A DNA stretch of 64,000 bases from Lachnospiraceae bacterium (GCA_022776305.1 JALFIB010000015.1:1-64000), one strand, 5' to 3'; shown: positions 7,546 through 17,255, counted from the stretch's first letter. A program made the numbers and translations. Notes: generated by a model from the letters alone, not told the origin.

Positions 7546-9433
7546 AAAGTGTTTCCAATTCTTCTGCAATAGCAGCTTTTTCTTTGCTGAGCTGGACGCA
7601 TTTGGAGACATCGGTAAATACTTCTTCCAATGCCATCTGCTCATCAATTTCCTTATCCCGTTCTTCCAGTTCGGTAATGCGGTCCTCGGTTTTTTTCAGT
7701 TCGTTTTGGCGTTTGCGCTCTTTTGCCTGTTCTTCTTTTTGCTTTGCCCAATCCGTTTTGGAGGAAGGCTGTTTCGGTGCGGAATCAGCCGGATCAGAAG
7801 CGAGAGAGGAAGCGTATGCTTTCGTCAGTTCCTCTACTTTTTCCAGATAATAATCGTAATTTCCGATATAATTGATCAATGTCCTGTTTTTTAATTCCAG
7901 GATTCTGGAGGCTGTCTGGTTGATGAAATAACGGTCATGGGAGACGTAGAGGACAGTGCCTGTATAATTACGGATAGCCTCCTCCAAAATCTCCTTGGAA
8001 GTGATATCCAAATGGTTCGTCGGCTCATCCAGAATCAAAAAGTTTGCTTTTGACAGCATAAGCTTTGCCAAGGCGAGACGACCGCGCTCGCCGCCGCTTA
8101 AATCATGTACCCGCTTGAAAACATCGTCTCCCGTAAACAGGAAGGAGGCCAGCACATTGCGGATCTCGGTGCCTGTCATATCAGGATAAACGTCTGAAAT
8201 CTCTTCCACCAATGTCTTGTCCATGTGGAGCAGCTGATGTTCCTGGTCATAGTAGCCGATATGTACTTTGCTTCCCAGTGTAAAAGCACCTTTGTCCGCT
8301 TTTTCCAGCTCGTTGAGAATCTTTAGTATCGTCGTTTTGCCTGTGCCGTTGTCACCGATGATGGCTACTTTTTCCCCGCGGCTGATGGTAAAATTCAGGT
8401 CATCGAATAATGGATTGCCGGGGAAGGATTTGGAAAGGTGTTCTACGGATAATACATCATTTCCACTGGTGATCTGAGGGGAAAACCTGAGGTGCATATC
8501 AGCACGCAGCTCCACTGGTTTTTCCAATACTTCGATCTTTTCCAGCATTTTTTCACGGCTCTCTGCACGTTTGATGGATTTTTCCCTGTTGAAAGATTTT
8601 AATTTTGCAATGACAGCTTCCTGATGCTTGATTTCCTGCTGTTGGTTTAAATATGCTTTCCATGCAGCTTCACGCAGCTGCGCTTTTTTCTGTGCATAGT
8701 CCGTATAATTCCCGGAAAAAGAGGTAATTTTTCCATTATCCAGTTCAATTACTTTTGAAACAACCTTGTTTAAGAAATACCGGTCGTGTGCTACGATGAT
8801 CACTGCACCGCTGTAATTCAGAAGATAAGTTTCAAGCCATGCGATGGATGACAAATCAAGGTGGTTGATAGGCTCATCCAGCAGGAGGATATCAGGGGAG
8901 GAAAGGAGAAGCTTTCCAAGGGCTACACGTGTTTTCTGGCCGCCGGAGAGTGTACAGATCTGTTTACCGAAATCATTCTCGGAAAATCCCAACCCCTTCA
9001 AAACGCCCACCACTTCACTTTGGATGGCGTATCCGTTTTTATGCTCAAATTCTGTGGAGATCCTGTTATACTGTTCCATCAGCTGGCCAAGGGCGTCGCC
9101 GCTTGTATGTTTCATTTCGTGCTCGATCATCCGGAGGCGGTGCTCCATCTGCAGCAGGTCCTGTTTTACGGAGAGAAGCTCGTCATATATGGTAGCCGTG
9201 CTGTTGACATCCTGATGCTGCTCTAAATAGCCAATCGTGCTTCCTTTTGAGAGGGCAACCACTCCGGTATCCGGCTCCATCTCTCCTACAATGATCCTGA
9301 GAAGTGTTGTCTTTCCGGCACCATTGATCCCTACGACCGCAGCTTTTTCGTGTTCTTCAATGTGAAAAGAACCTCCGTCTATGATGACATCAGTTCCAAA
9401 AGATTTCGATATATTCTGACATGAAAGTATCAT
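7517..9433 (-). CDS. ABC-F family ATPase (YdiF/Uup-like)
   Basis: Two ABC cassettes (GINGAGKTTLLR, LSGGQKTRVALGKLLL; GDNGTGKTTILK, LSGGERGRLALAKLML), no TM segments, C-terminal coiled coil. Confidence 0.92.
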   Translation of the reverse strand: MILSCQNISKSFGTDVIIDGGSFHIEEHEKAAVVGINGAGKTTLLRIIVGEMEPDTGVVALSKGSTIGYLEQHQDVNSTATIYDELLSVKQDLLQMEHRLRMIEHEMKHTSGDALGQLMEQYNRISTEFEHKNGYAIQSEVVGVLKGLGFSENDFGKQICTLSGGQKTRVALGKLLLSSPDILLLDEPINHLDLSSIAWLETYLLNYSGAVIIVAHDRYFLNKVVSKVIELDNGKITSFSGNYTDYAQKKAQLREAAWKAYLNQQQEIKHQEAVIAKLKSFNREKSIKRAESREKMLEKIEVLEKPVELRADMHLRFSPQITSGNDVLSVEHLSKSFPGNPLFDDLNFTISRGEKVAIIGDNGTGKTTILKILNELEKADKGAFTLGSKVHIGYYDQEHQLLHMDKTLVEEISDVYPDMTGTEIRNVLASFLFTGDDVFKRVHDLSGGERGRLALAKLMLSKANFLILDEPTNHLDITSKEILEEAIRNYTGTVLYVSHDRYFINQTASRILELKNRTLINYIGNYDYYLEKVEELTKAYASSLASDPADSAPKQPSSKTDWAKQKEEQAKERKRQNELKKTEDRITELEERDKEIDEQMALEEVFTDVSKCVQLSKEKAAIAEELETLYEKWEELSE

Positions 9434-9547
9434 TTTCCTGCTCCTTCAAATAAGTTCTATTTCATTATAACGAAAATTAAAAAAAAGACAACAAGAAAGT
9501 AAAACTGTATTTTTTTAGGAGCAAAAGGCGAAAAATTCTGTATAAGA

Positions 9548-9576
9548 TTGACAGAAAAATCTCAATTTAGTATAAT
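9548..9576 (+). promoter_or_regulatory. Sigma-A type promoter for rex
   Basis: TTGACA (9548-9553), 17-bp spacer, TATAAT (9571-9576). Confidence 0.8.
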
Positions 9577-9609
9577 ATTTCTATGCATAAATATGAAAGA
9601 GGAATAGCT

Positions 9610-10293
9610 GTGGACGAACATGAAATTTCAAAAGTGGTAGTGAAAAGGCTGCCGCGCTATTATAGGTATCTGGGTGATCTGCTGGAAGCAAAGGTGGAAC
9701 GTATCTCATCGAATGAGTTGAGCGATATGATGAATGTCACAGCTTCGCAGATCCGCCAGGACTTAAATAATTTTGGCGGTTTTGGACAACAGGGTTATGG
9801 CTACAACGTGAAATATCTTTATAATGAGATCGGTAAAATATTAGGACTTGACAAAGTTTATAATATGGTTATCATAGGGGCAGGAAACTTAGGACAGGCC
9901 CTTGCCAACTATGTAAAATTTGAAAAACGCGGATTTTGGATCAAAGGGATCTTTGATGTGAATCCGAGGCTGCGTGGTGTATCAGTGAGGGGTATCGAGA
10001 TAAGGATGATCGATGAGCTGCCTCAGTTTATAAGAGAGCACCAGATACAGATTGCTGCCCTTACGGTTCCAAAGAGCGGAGCGGAGATGATGGCTCCTAT
10101 TCTGGTGGAAAACGGGGTGAAAGCAATTTGGAACTTTGCCCATACAGATCTGCATCTCCCTAAGGATGTGGTGGTGGAAAATGTCCACCTTTCCGAGAGT
10201 CTGATGCAGCTGTCTTACAATCTCAACCATTTGGAAAAAGAGAAAGAAAAGAGCAGGGAAAAGAGTAAAGAAAAGAATAAGGACAACGAATAA
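9610..10293 (+). CDS. rex: Redox-sensing transcriptional repressor Rex
   Basis: ORF 9583..10293; probable start GTG 9610 after AAAGAGGAA. 'RLPRYYRYLGDLLEAKVERISSNELSDMMNVTASQIRQDLNNFGGFGQQGYGYNV' wHTH and Rossmann 'VIIGAGNLGQALANY'. Confidence 0.93.
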   Translation: MDEHEISKVVVKRLPRYYRYLGDLLEAKVERISSNELSDMMNVTASQIRQDLNNFGGFGQQGYGYNVKYLYNEIGKILGLDKVYNMVIIGAGNLGQALANYVKFEKRGFWIKGIFDVNPRLRGVSVRGIEIRMIDELPQFIREHQIQIAALTVPKSGAEMMAPILVENGVKAIWNFAHTDLHLPKDVVVENVHLSESLMQLSYNLNHLEKEKEKSREKSKEKNKDNE

Positions 10294-10297
10294 ATTA

Positions 10298-10349
10298 ACA
10301 CAGGCAGGTCGGCAGAGAGGAGACATTCTATCTGCCGGCCTGCCTGTGT
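10298..10349. repeat. 19-bp inverted repeat (hairpin) between rex and the NAD(P)HX repair gene
   Basis: ACACAGGCAGGTCGGCAGA (10298-10316), 14-nt loop, TCTGCCGGCCTGCCTGTGT (10331-10349); one T/G wobble, no T-tract. Confidence 0.9.
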
Positions 10350-10372
10350 ATCTGCAAAGAAAGGGGTACCAC

Positions 10373-11875
10373 ATGGAATATCTATTGAATTCCGCCCAAA
10401 TGAAACAGTATGACGCTGAGACGATCCGCCGGGTAGGTATACCGTCCCTTGTGTTGATGGAAAGGGCTGCACTTTGTACAGCGGAAGAAATAAAAAAATC
10501 CGGTTTTGACCTTAGCTCAGTACTGGTTGTCTGTGGATCCGGGAATAATGGCGGGGACGGATTTGCCATTGCCAGAATCTTAGATGAATGGGGCATACAG
10601 GTAAAGCTGGCATTTGTCGGAAAAGACCAGTCCATGTCAGAAGAGACGAGAGTACAGAGGAATATTTGTGAAAATTGTGGTATTAAAACAAGCACCAATT
10701 TCATGGAACGTGAATATACTACTATAGTAGATGCCATATTTGGCATTGGGCTTTCCAGAGAAGTGCAGGGGCGTTATGCTGAAGTGATGGAATGGATCAA
10801 CCAGCAGGATGCATCTGTGGTGGCAGTAGATATCCCATCAGGGATTTCCGCAGATACCGGTAAGGTACTCGGCATTGCTGTCCGGGCAGATCTGACTGTG
10901 ACATTTGCATACAAAAAGGTGGGACATGTCTTATATCCCGGGACAGAATATTGCGGCTGTGTGGTCTGCAGAGACATTGGCATTATAGGCAAGCGGATAT
11001 CCGGAAATACTTTGCCGGTATTTACTTATAAAGATGATGACCTTGGCAGGATCCCGAAGCGTAAGCCATATTCCAATAAAGGGACGTACGGAAAAGTCCT
11101 GATGATTGCTGGAAGTTCTGGAATGAGTGGTGCAGCCTATATGGCAGCCCTTGCTGCATATCGTATGGGATGCGGATTGGTCCGGGTATTTACCCCGAAA
11201 TGTAACCAGCCGGTGATCCAGAGTTGTTTGCCGGAAGCAATCGTCACAGCCTGGGATGAAGCTTCCTTCCCCAAAAAACAGCTGGATGAGGCCATGGAAT
11301 GGTCTGATGTTGCGGCCTTAGGACCGGGGTTTGGAACCGGAGAGATTCAAAGTACGATCTTGAATTACGTGATCCGTCATTATGAGAAGCCCTTTGTGGT
11401 GGATGCAGACGGATTGAACCTTCTTTCGAAGAATATAGAATTACTGTATGATGCGAAAGCGCCTATGGTGCTAACACCGCATATCGGTGAAATGAAGCGC
11501 CTTACAGGAAGCACCAAAGAAGAGATTTTGGAAGATATTCTTTTGACGGCAAAAGGATTTGCAAAAGAATACCATGTGACTTGTGTGCTGAAAGACGCCC
11601 GCAGTGTTGTGTCGGACGGTGCAAGGACGTACATCAATACCTCCGGAAACAGCGGTATGGCTGTAGGAGGATGCGGTGATGTACTGACAGGCATGATTGC
11701 CGGGCTGCTCTCACAGGGAATGTCTCCTTTTGATGCAGCCTGTGCCGGAACGTACCTGCATGGGAGGGCAGGGGATCTGGCAAAAGAGAAGCTTACAGAA
11801 TATGGAATGCTGGCTACCGATGTGATCAATCATATCGGTGAGGCAATGAAGCTGGCAGATAGGAGGAGATTATGA
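10373..11875 (+). CDS. nnrD: Bifunctional NAD(P)H-hydrate repair enzyme (epimerase plus ADP/ATP-dependent dehydratase)
   Basis: ATG 10373 after AAAGGGG. YjeF_N 'VVCGSGNNGGDGFAIARIL' and carbohydrate-kinase-like 'GTYGKVLMIAGSSGMSGAAYMAALAA...NTSGNSGMAVGGCGDVLTGMIAGLLSQG'. Confidence 0.92.
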   Translation: MEYLLNSAQMKQYDAETIRRVGIPSLVLMERAALCTAEEIKKSGFDLSSVLVVCGSGNNGGDGFAIARILDEWGIQVKLAFVGKDQSMSEETRVQRNICENCGIKTSTNFMEREYTTIVDAIFGIGLSREVQGRYAEVMEWINQQDASVVAVDIPSGISADTGKVLGIAVRADLTVTFAYKKVGHVLYPGTEYCGCVVCRDIGIIGKRISGNTLPVFTYKDDDLGRIPKRKPYSNKGTYGKVLMIAGSSGMSGAAYMAALAAYRMGCGLVRVFTPKCNQPVIQSCLPEAIVTAWDEASFPKKQLDEAMEWSDVAALGPGFGTGEIQSTILNYVIRHYEKPFVVDADGLNLLSKNIELLYDAKAPMVLTPHIGEMKRLTGSTKEEILEDILLTAKGFAKEYHVTCVLKDARSVVSDGARTYINTSGNSGMAVGGCGDVLTGMIAGLLSQGMSPFDAACAGTYLHGRAGDLAKEKLTEYGMLATDVINHIGEAMKLADRRRL

Positions 11876-13008
11876 GAAAGAACGGCAGGATCACAGCTTA
11901 TATTGATATGGCTGCGATTGCAGAAAATTTTGAAAATATGAAAAAGAATATAAAAGAAGGGGTACAGATGGTGGCCGTGGTCAAAACAGATGGATATGGC
12001 CATGGGGCAGTGCCGATTGCAAAAATGGCAGAGCAGTTTGAGTATATCTGGGGCTTTGCAGTTGCTACCTTCAGTGAAGCGATGGATCTGAGAAACTCCG
12101 GTATCCAGAAGCCAATCTTAATATTAGGTTACACTTTTCAGGAAGATTATGTGGAAATGGCAAAAAATGGTATACGTCCTGCTATTTTTACTTATGAGAT
12201 GGCAAAAGATTTTTCAGATGCTGCCAAGAAAGCAGGAATTTGTGCACCTTTCCATCTTGCGGTAGACACAGGAATGTCCCGCATTGGTGTGCCTTGGGGG
12301 GAAGTGGGAATTGAAACCGCTTTGAAGATCAGTATGCTTTCCCATATAAAAATGGAAGGAGTATTTACCCATTTTTCGAAAGCTGATGAAATAGAAAAAG
12401 AGTTTACAAAATGCCAGATGGACAGGTTCCAAGACTTCTGCAGCAATCTTTCCAAAAAAGGAGAAACCGGTTTCTTGCGCCATTGTTCTAACAGCGCCGG
12501 CATTCTGGAAATTCCAGAAGCGAATATGGATCTTGTGCGGGCAGGGATCAGCATTTACGGTATTTATCCTTCTTCAGAGGTGAGCAGGTCATACGTAGAG
12601 CTGCATCCTGCCATGGAATTAAAGTCACACGTTGTCTATTTAAAAACCATTGAACCGGGGACGATGGTCAGCTATGGCGGTACTTTTACCGCAGCACATA
12701 AAATGAAAATTGCTACTATTCCGGTGGGATACGGAGATGGATATCCCAGAAGCTTAAGCGGAAAAGGGTCTGTACTGATCCGTGGCAAGCGGGCACCAAT
12801 TCTTGGCAGGATCTGTATGGACCAGTTTATGGTGGATGTTACCGGAATGGATGTGCAGATGCTGGATGAAGTGACTCTTCTGGGAAGGGACGGTGAGGAA
12901 GAGATCACATTGGAAGAGCTGGATAAACTGTCGGGAAGATTTCCCTATGAGTTTGTCTGTGACATTGGGAAACGTGTTCCAAGAGTGTATGTAAACGAGA
13001 AGCATTGA
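11872..13008 (+). CDS. alr: Alanine racemase
   Basis: PLP motif 'MVAVVKTDGYGHGAVPIA'; 'YGDGYPRSLSGKGSVLIRGKRAPILGRICMDQFMVDVT'. Confidence 0.95.
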   Translation: MRKNGRITAYIDMAAIAENFENMKKNIKEGVQMVAVVKTDGYGHGAVPIAKMAEQFEYIWGFAVATFSEAMDLRNSGIQKPILILGYTFQEDYVEMAKNGIRPAIFTYEMAKDFSDAAKKAGICAPFHLAVDTGMSRIGVPWGEVGIETALKISMLSHIKMEGVFTHFSKADEIEKEFTKCQMDRFQDFCSNLSKKGETGFLRHCSNSAGILEIPEANMDLVRAGISIYGIYPSSEVSRSYVELHPAMELKSHVVYLKTIEPGTMVSYGGTFTAAHKMKIATIPVGYGDGYPRSLSGKGSVLIRGKRAPILGRICMDQFMVDVTGMDVQMLDEVTLLGRDGEEEITLEELDKLSGRFPYEFVCDIGKRVPRVYVNEKH

Positions 13009-13112
13009 ACAGGACTGCATCATAAAATTTCACTTCAATGAATATACGGAAGAAACAGGGAGATACTTAAGGTATAGAAAGTACAAAAACCTTGTATCGG
13101 AGTGTGAATGAA

Positions 13113-13460
13113 GTGAATATTAGAAGAGGAGATATATTTTATGCAGATCTGCGGCCGGTAGTAGGGTCAGAGCAAGGGGGAGTGCGGCCTGTACTGATCA
13201 TTCAGAATGACGTAGGGAACAGGCACAGCCCCACAGTGATCTGTGCTGCAATCACTTCAAAGATGAATAAGGCAAAGCTGCCTACCCATGTGGAGATCGA
13301 TGCAGGCAAATACCAGATCGTGAAGGATTCTGTGATCCTGTTAGAACAGCTTCGCACGATAGATAAAAAGAGGTTAAAAGACAGAGTCTGCCATCTGGAT
13401 TCCGCCATGCTTGCAAGGGTGGATAAAGCCTTGCAGGTCAGTCTGGAACTGATTACATAG
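13113..13460 (+). CDS. mazF: MazF/PemK-family mRNA interferase (EndoA-like toxin)
   Basis: '[62 protein letters not shown]'. Start GTG 13113 likely after GGAG; GTG 13104 also possible. Confidence 0.92.
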   Translation: MNIRRGDIFYADLRPVVGSEQGGVRPVLIIQNDVGNRHSPTVICAAITSKMNKAKLPTHVEIDAGKYQIVKDSVILLEQLRTIDKKRLKDRVCHLDSAMLARVDKALQVSLELIT

Positions 13461-13480
13461 CCTCCGGATGATTTCAAAAC

Positions 13481-13509
13481 TTGACGAATGATAGGGAAAA
13501 TGCTATATT
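13481..13509 (+). promoter_or_regulatory. Sigma-A type promoter upstream of the CNNM protein gene
   Basis: TTGACG (13481-13486), 17-bp spacer, TATATT (13504-13509). Confidence 0.55.
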
Positions 13510-13559
13510 GAATTAATGTATCTGATGACATACTTACATTAAAAGGAGTTAAGCACTGT

Positions 13560-14840
13560 ATGGATAGTGACGCGGGATGCCTATTAGGCGCCGTTATTTT
13601 GTTTGTATTATTATGGATGGATTTTATTATGACTGCATTCGCATCAGCGATGCGTTCCGTATCTGATGCGGAGCTGCAGTCTGCTTTTTTGGAATTAGAG
13701 AAGCCTCCGGACGAAGCCCTTGCATTAAAAGACCATTTTGGCAAGATGACCCATACCATCTGGCTGTTAAATACGGTAACGTATATTGGCAGCGGTTTTT
13801 TGGCAGTTCAGTTTAAAAGAATCTGTTCCCCATGGCTGCTTCTCCCCATTCTGGTGATTCTTTTTTATCTCATAGGGAATTCCATTCCGGAAATGCTGGG
13901 ACATAAACATGCTCTTCGGTGGATCACCCACAGGTTCCATATTGCTAAAACTGTGTTGACGTTGCTGTCGCCTATTACATATATCATGACCTTTTTGTCA
14001 GGGCTTTGTATACGGCTTTTCGGGATCGATCCCCATACACTCGGCCAGGAGGTTACAGAGGATGAGATCATTTCCATGGTTAATGAGGGCCACGAACAAG
14101 GTGTCCTTGACGCAAGGGAAGCTGAGATGATCCAGAATATTTTCGAGCTTGACGATAAAAAAGCTGAAGACATCATGACCCACAGAAAGAATGTGATCGG
14201 GATCAGTGGAAGGACAAACCTGCGAGATGCTATTTCTTTTATGGTGGGAGAGACCGTTTCAAGATTTCCGGTCTATGATGAGAATATTGATAATATTCTG
14301 GGGATCCTGCATTTTAAGGATGCAATGAAGTTCCATACTCTGGGGACTTACGACGATTGGCTGATCAAAGATATACCCGGATTGCTCCGAGAAGCCCGGT
14401 TTATACCGGAGACAAGGGGGATCAACCTTTTATTCCGGAATATGCAGGCTGAAAAGCTGCAGATGGTAATCGTTGTGGATGAGTACGGCCAGACAGCCGG
14501 ACTTGTAGCCATGGAAGATATTCTGGAAGAGATCGTCGGAAACATTCAGGATGAATATGATAAAGATGTGCAGTTGATCCGGAAGGATGCAAATGGCTGT
14601 TACATGATGGACGGCATGGCACCTTTGGAGGAAGTGGCGGAGCTTTTAGAGATCACATTGACCGATGAAGATTACGATACCTTAAACGGCCTTCTCATCT
14701 CAAAGCTGGACCGTATCCCTGATGACGGGGAACAAGCTGAGATCACTGCTTATGGATACCTGTTTCAAATACTTAAGGTAGAGAACAAGATCATACGTCT
14801 TGTAAAAATAACAAAATCTAAGGAAGAGGAAAAGGAGTAA
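13560..14840 (+). CDS. CNNM/CorC-type (hemolysin C family) membrane protein with CBS domains
   Basis: DUF21-like TM region, 'VTEDEIISMVNEGHEQGVLDAREAEMIQNIFELDDKKAEDIMTHR', 'VVDEYGQTAGLVAMEDILEEIVGNIQDEYD', CorC_HlyC C-terminus. Confidence 0.92.
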   Translation: MDSDAGCLLGAVILFVLLWMDFIMTAFASAMRSVSDAELQSAFLELEKPPDEALALKDHFGKMTHTIWLLNTVTYIGSGFLAVQFKRICSPWLLLPILVILFYLIGNSIPEMLGHKHALRWITHRFHIAKTVLTLLSPITYIMTFLSGLCIRLFGIDPHTLGQEVTEDEIISMVNEGHEQGVLDAREAEMIQNIFELDDKKAEDIMTHRKNVIGISGRTNLRDAISFMVGETVSRFPVYDENIDNILGILHFKDAMKFHTLGTYDDWLIKDIPGLLREARFIPETRGINLLFRNMQAEKLQMVIVVDEYGQTAGLVAMEDILEEIVGNIQDEYDKDVQLIRKDANGCYMMDGMAPLEEVAELLEITLTDEDYDTLNGLLISKLDRIPDDGEQAEITAYGYLFQILKVENKIIRLVKITKSKEEEKE

Positions 14841-14849
14841 CATTTAGTT

Positions 14850-15578
14850 ATGTCAGGACATTCAAAATTTGCAAATATTAAACACAAAAAAGAAAAAAAT
14901 GATGCTGCAAAGGGAAAGATTTTCACGATTATCGGACGTGAGATCGCAGTTGCTGTAAAAGAGGGCGGTTCAGACCCGGCCAACAACAGTCGTCTTCGTG
15001 ATATCATTGCAAAAGCAAAAGCAAACAATATGCCCAATGACACCATTGAAAGAGGAATCAAAAAGGCTGCCGGTGAGCTGGGATCTGTGAATTATGAATA
15101 TGTCACCTATGAAGGATATGGGCCAAGCGGTATTGCCATTATCGTAGAAGCGCTGACTGACAACAAAAACCGTACTGCGTCTAATGTACGTAATGCTTTT
15201 ACAAAAGGAAGCGGAAGTATCGGAACACAGGGATGTGTTTCTTACATGTTTGATAAAAAAGGACAGATCATCATTGACAAGGAAGAGTGTGATATGGATC
15301 CGGACGATCTTATGATGATGGCTCTGGATGCCGGTGCTGAGGATTTTTCAGAAGAGGAAGACAGTTATGAGATCCTCACTGATCCGGATGAATTCAGTGA
15401 TGTACGCCAGAAATTGGAAGCAGATGGTATACCGATGGCTTCTGCTGAAGTCACCATGATTCCACAGAACTATATTGCACTTACCGATGAGACAGATTTG
15501 AAACAGCTGAACAGAACTCTGGATCTTCTGGATGAGGATGATGATGTACAGGCGGTTTATACAAATTTGGAGGAATAA
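14850..15578 (+). CDS. yebC: YebC/PmpR family DNA-binding/translation regulatory protein
   Basis: '[73 protein letters not shown]'. Confidence 0.96.
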   Translation: MSGHSKFANIKHKKEKNDAAKGKIFTIIGREIAVAVKEGGSDPANNSRLRDIIAKAKANNMPNDTIERGIKKAAGELGSVNYEYVTYEGYGPSGIAIIVEALTDNKNRTASNVRNAFTKGSGSIGTQGCVSYMFDKKGQIIIDKEECDMDPDDLMMMALDAGAEDFSEEEDSYEILTDPDEFSDVRQKLEADGIPMASAEVTMIPQNYIALTDETDLKQLNRTLDLLDEDDDVQAVYTNLEE

Positions 15579-15581
15579 AAA

Positions 15582-16349
15582 ATGAATTTTTATTTGACCG
15601 GAATTGAGGGTATGCCGAAACTCCTTGAGTGCTGTAAGGATCCTTTGCCTTATTTTAAAAAGAAGGTATATGAGGAAAAATTTAAGCAGCTTTACCAGAT
15701 GAATTTCGAGACATTTGATGCCATTGAAAAAGGGTATAATTCTGTGATCGATAAAGAACAGTTCCTTGAAAACATGGCCAATGCCCTTACGGAGCATGCA
15801 GTAGAAATGGTGAACAGCTGCAAGCGGAAAAGTGACAAAGAGCACCTTCAAATGGACCTTAATATGTCCATGGCAGTTTTTATACTTCCTATGGTGCTTG
15901 AATTTAAAGGGAACTCTTCCAAGCCACTTTCCGAAAAGCTGACCAATTCATGGAAAAAGGCTTTTCCAAAATCTAACATTCAGGCTGCTGAGTTTTCATT
16001 TATTGAAGAGGGTTTCCACAAAAAATTCTGTTACATCACCACAGCCGTTTGCGAATCCTTTGGAAAAGCTGATAATTGCTATGAGCTGACACTGCTTCGC
16101 GATTACCGTGATACATATCTTGCATCTCTTCCGGATGGAGAGGCGTTGATTGAAGAATATTATGATGTTGCACCGTCTATAGTAAAACACATCAATCAAA
16201 AGCCTTCTTCCCATGATATTTATTATTCAATCTGGGAGCAGTATCTTTCCCCATGTATCAACATGATTGAGCATGGCCAGATGGAGGAATGCTGCGAACT
16301 CTACAAAAAAATGGTTTACGATCTGAAAGATGAATATTTTCTTCAGTAA
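15582..16349 (+). CDS. Uncharacterised protein with CFI-box-like C-terminal motif
   Basis: 255 aa; 'KKFCYITTAVCESFGKADNCYELTLLRDYRDTYLASLPDGEALIEEYYDVAPSIVKHI' resembles the CFI-box (C-F/Y-I-x-T-A ... LRxFRDxxL) tail motif. Confidence 0.6.
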   Translation: MNFYLTGIEGMPKLLECCKDPLPYFKKKVYEEKFKQLYQMNFETFDAIEKGYNSVIDKEQFLENMANALTEHAVEMVNSCKRKSDKEHLQMDLNMSMAVFILPMVLEFKGNSSKPLSEKLTNSWKKAFPKSNIQAAEFSFIEEGFHKKFCYITTAVCESFGKADNCYELTLLRDYRDTYLASLPDGEALIEEYYDVAPSIVKHINQKPSSHDIYYSIWEQYLSPCINMIEHGQMEECCELYKKMVYDLKDEYFLQ

Positions 16350-16355
16350 TGATTT

Positions 16356-16401
16356 GGGGCTGTTGTGAAAGGATGACCGAAAGGATATTTTACAGCGCCC
16401 C
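16356..16401. repeat. Intergenic hairpin upstream of tepA
   Basis: GGGGC(T)GTTGTGAAA (16356-16370) pairs with TTTTACAGCGCCCC (16388-16401) with a one-base bulge; inner CGAAAGG/CCTTTCG alternative. Confidence 0.65.
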
Positions 16402-16471
16402 TTTCGTATGCTTTTGCACATTTTGGTTAATACTGTATTAGAATATTCCATATATTTTAAGGAGGAACAGG

Positions 16472-17158
16472 ATGAGCCAGAAGGATCAAAGGCAAAAAGA
16501 AGATAAGGAAAGAAAAGAAAAGGAACAGAGGGAATCCATCAAGGAGAATGGTGAGCTGGAGCTCAGCCATCGCATCCATCTGCTCTGTGTCATCGGCGAG
16601 ATTGAAGGACACGAATGTCTCTCTTCCAATTCAAAAACCACAAAATATGAACATGTGCTGCCAAAGTTGGCAGCAATCGAAGACAGTCCGGATATTGACG
16701 GCTTGCTGGTGCTGCTCAATACGGTGGGCGGTGATGTGGAAGCGGGCCTTGCCATAGCGGAGATGATCGCCTCATTAAGTAAACCTACTGTTTCACTGGT
16801 GCTAGGAGGAAGCCATTCCATCGGGGTACCCATTGCAGTATCTACAGATTATTCGTTTATTGTGAAAACGGGTACGATGGTGATCCATCCGGTCCGCATG
16901 AATGGAACGGTCATTGGAGCACCTCAGACTTATGACTATTTCAAACAGATGCAGGATCGCATTTTAGGTTTTATATCGGAACATTCGAAGGCCTCAAGAG
17001 AAAGGCTGGAAGAATTGATGCTGGATACCGGAATCCTGACAAAGGACCTTGGAACTATACTAGTGGGAGAGGATGCAGTGCGTGAGGGCCTGATCAATGA
17101 CACAGGTGGAATCAGCGATGCACTGAAAAAATTGTATGAAATGATTCAGGCAGGATAA
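16472..17158 (+). CDS. tepA: ClpP-fold serine protease, translocation-enhancing protein TepA
   Basis: '[90 protein letters not shown]'. Confidence 0.92.
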   Translation: MSQKDQRQKEDKERKEKEQRESIKENGELELSHRIHLLCVIGEIEGHECLSSNSKTTKYEHVLPKLAAIEDSPDIDGLLVLLNTVGGDVEAGLAIAEMIASLSKPTVSLVLGGSHSIGVPIAVSTDYSFIVKTGTMVIHPVRMNGTVIGAPQTYDYFKQMQDRILGFISEHSKASRERLEELMLDTGILTKDLGTILVGEDAVREGLINDTGGISDALKKLYEMIQAG

Positions 17159-17255
17159 CCTGCCTGAAGGAAAAACTTGTAAGTAGTAGAAATTATGGTA
17201 TGATAAAAAAGGAAAACGCTTTACATACCTATAGGCAAAGATTTTGGAGGGATAT

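Noticed and set aside
9982-10746. 254-aa ORF on the minus strand across rex and the NAD(P)HX repair gene
   Set aside because: Antisense to two well-supported genes, Cys/Ser-rich composition typical of shadow frames, no RBS or recognisable motif.
17159-17255. Possible riboswitch upstream of uppP
   Set aside because: Contains a GGAAAACGC...AGGCAAAG stretch loosely resembling c-di-GMP aptamer pieces, but too short and without the required stems.
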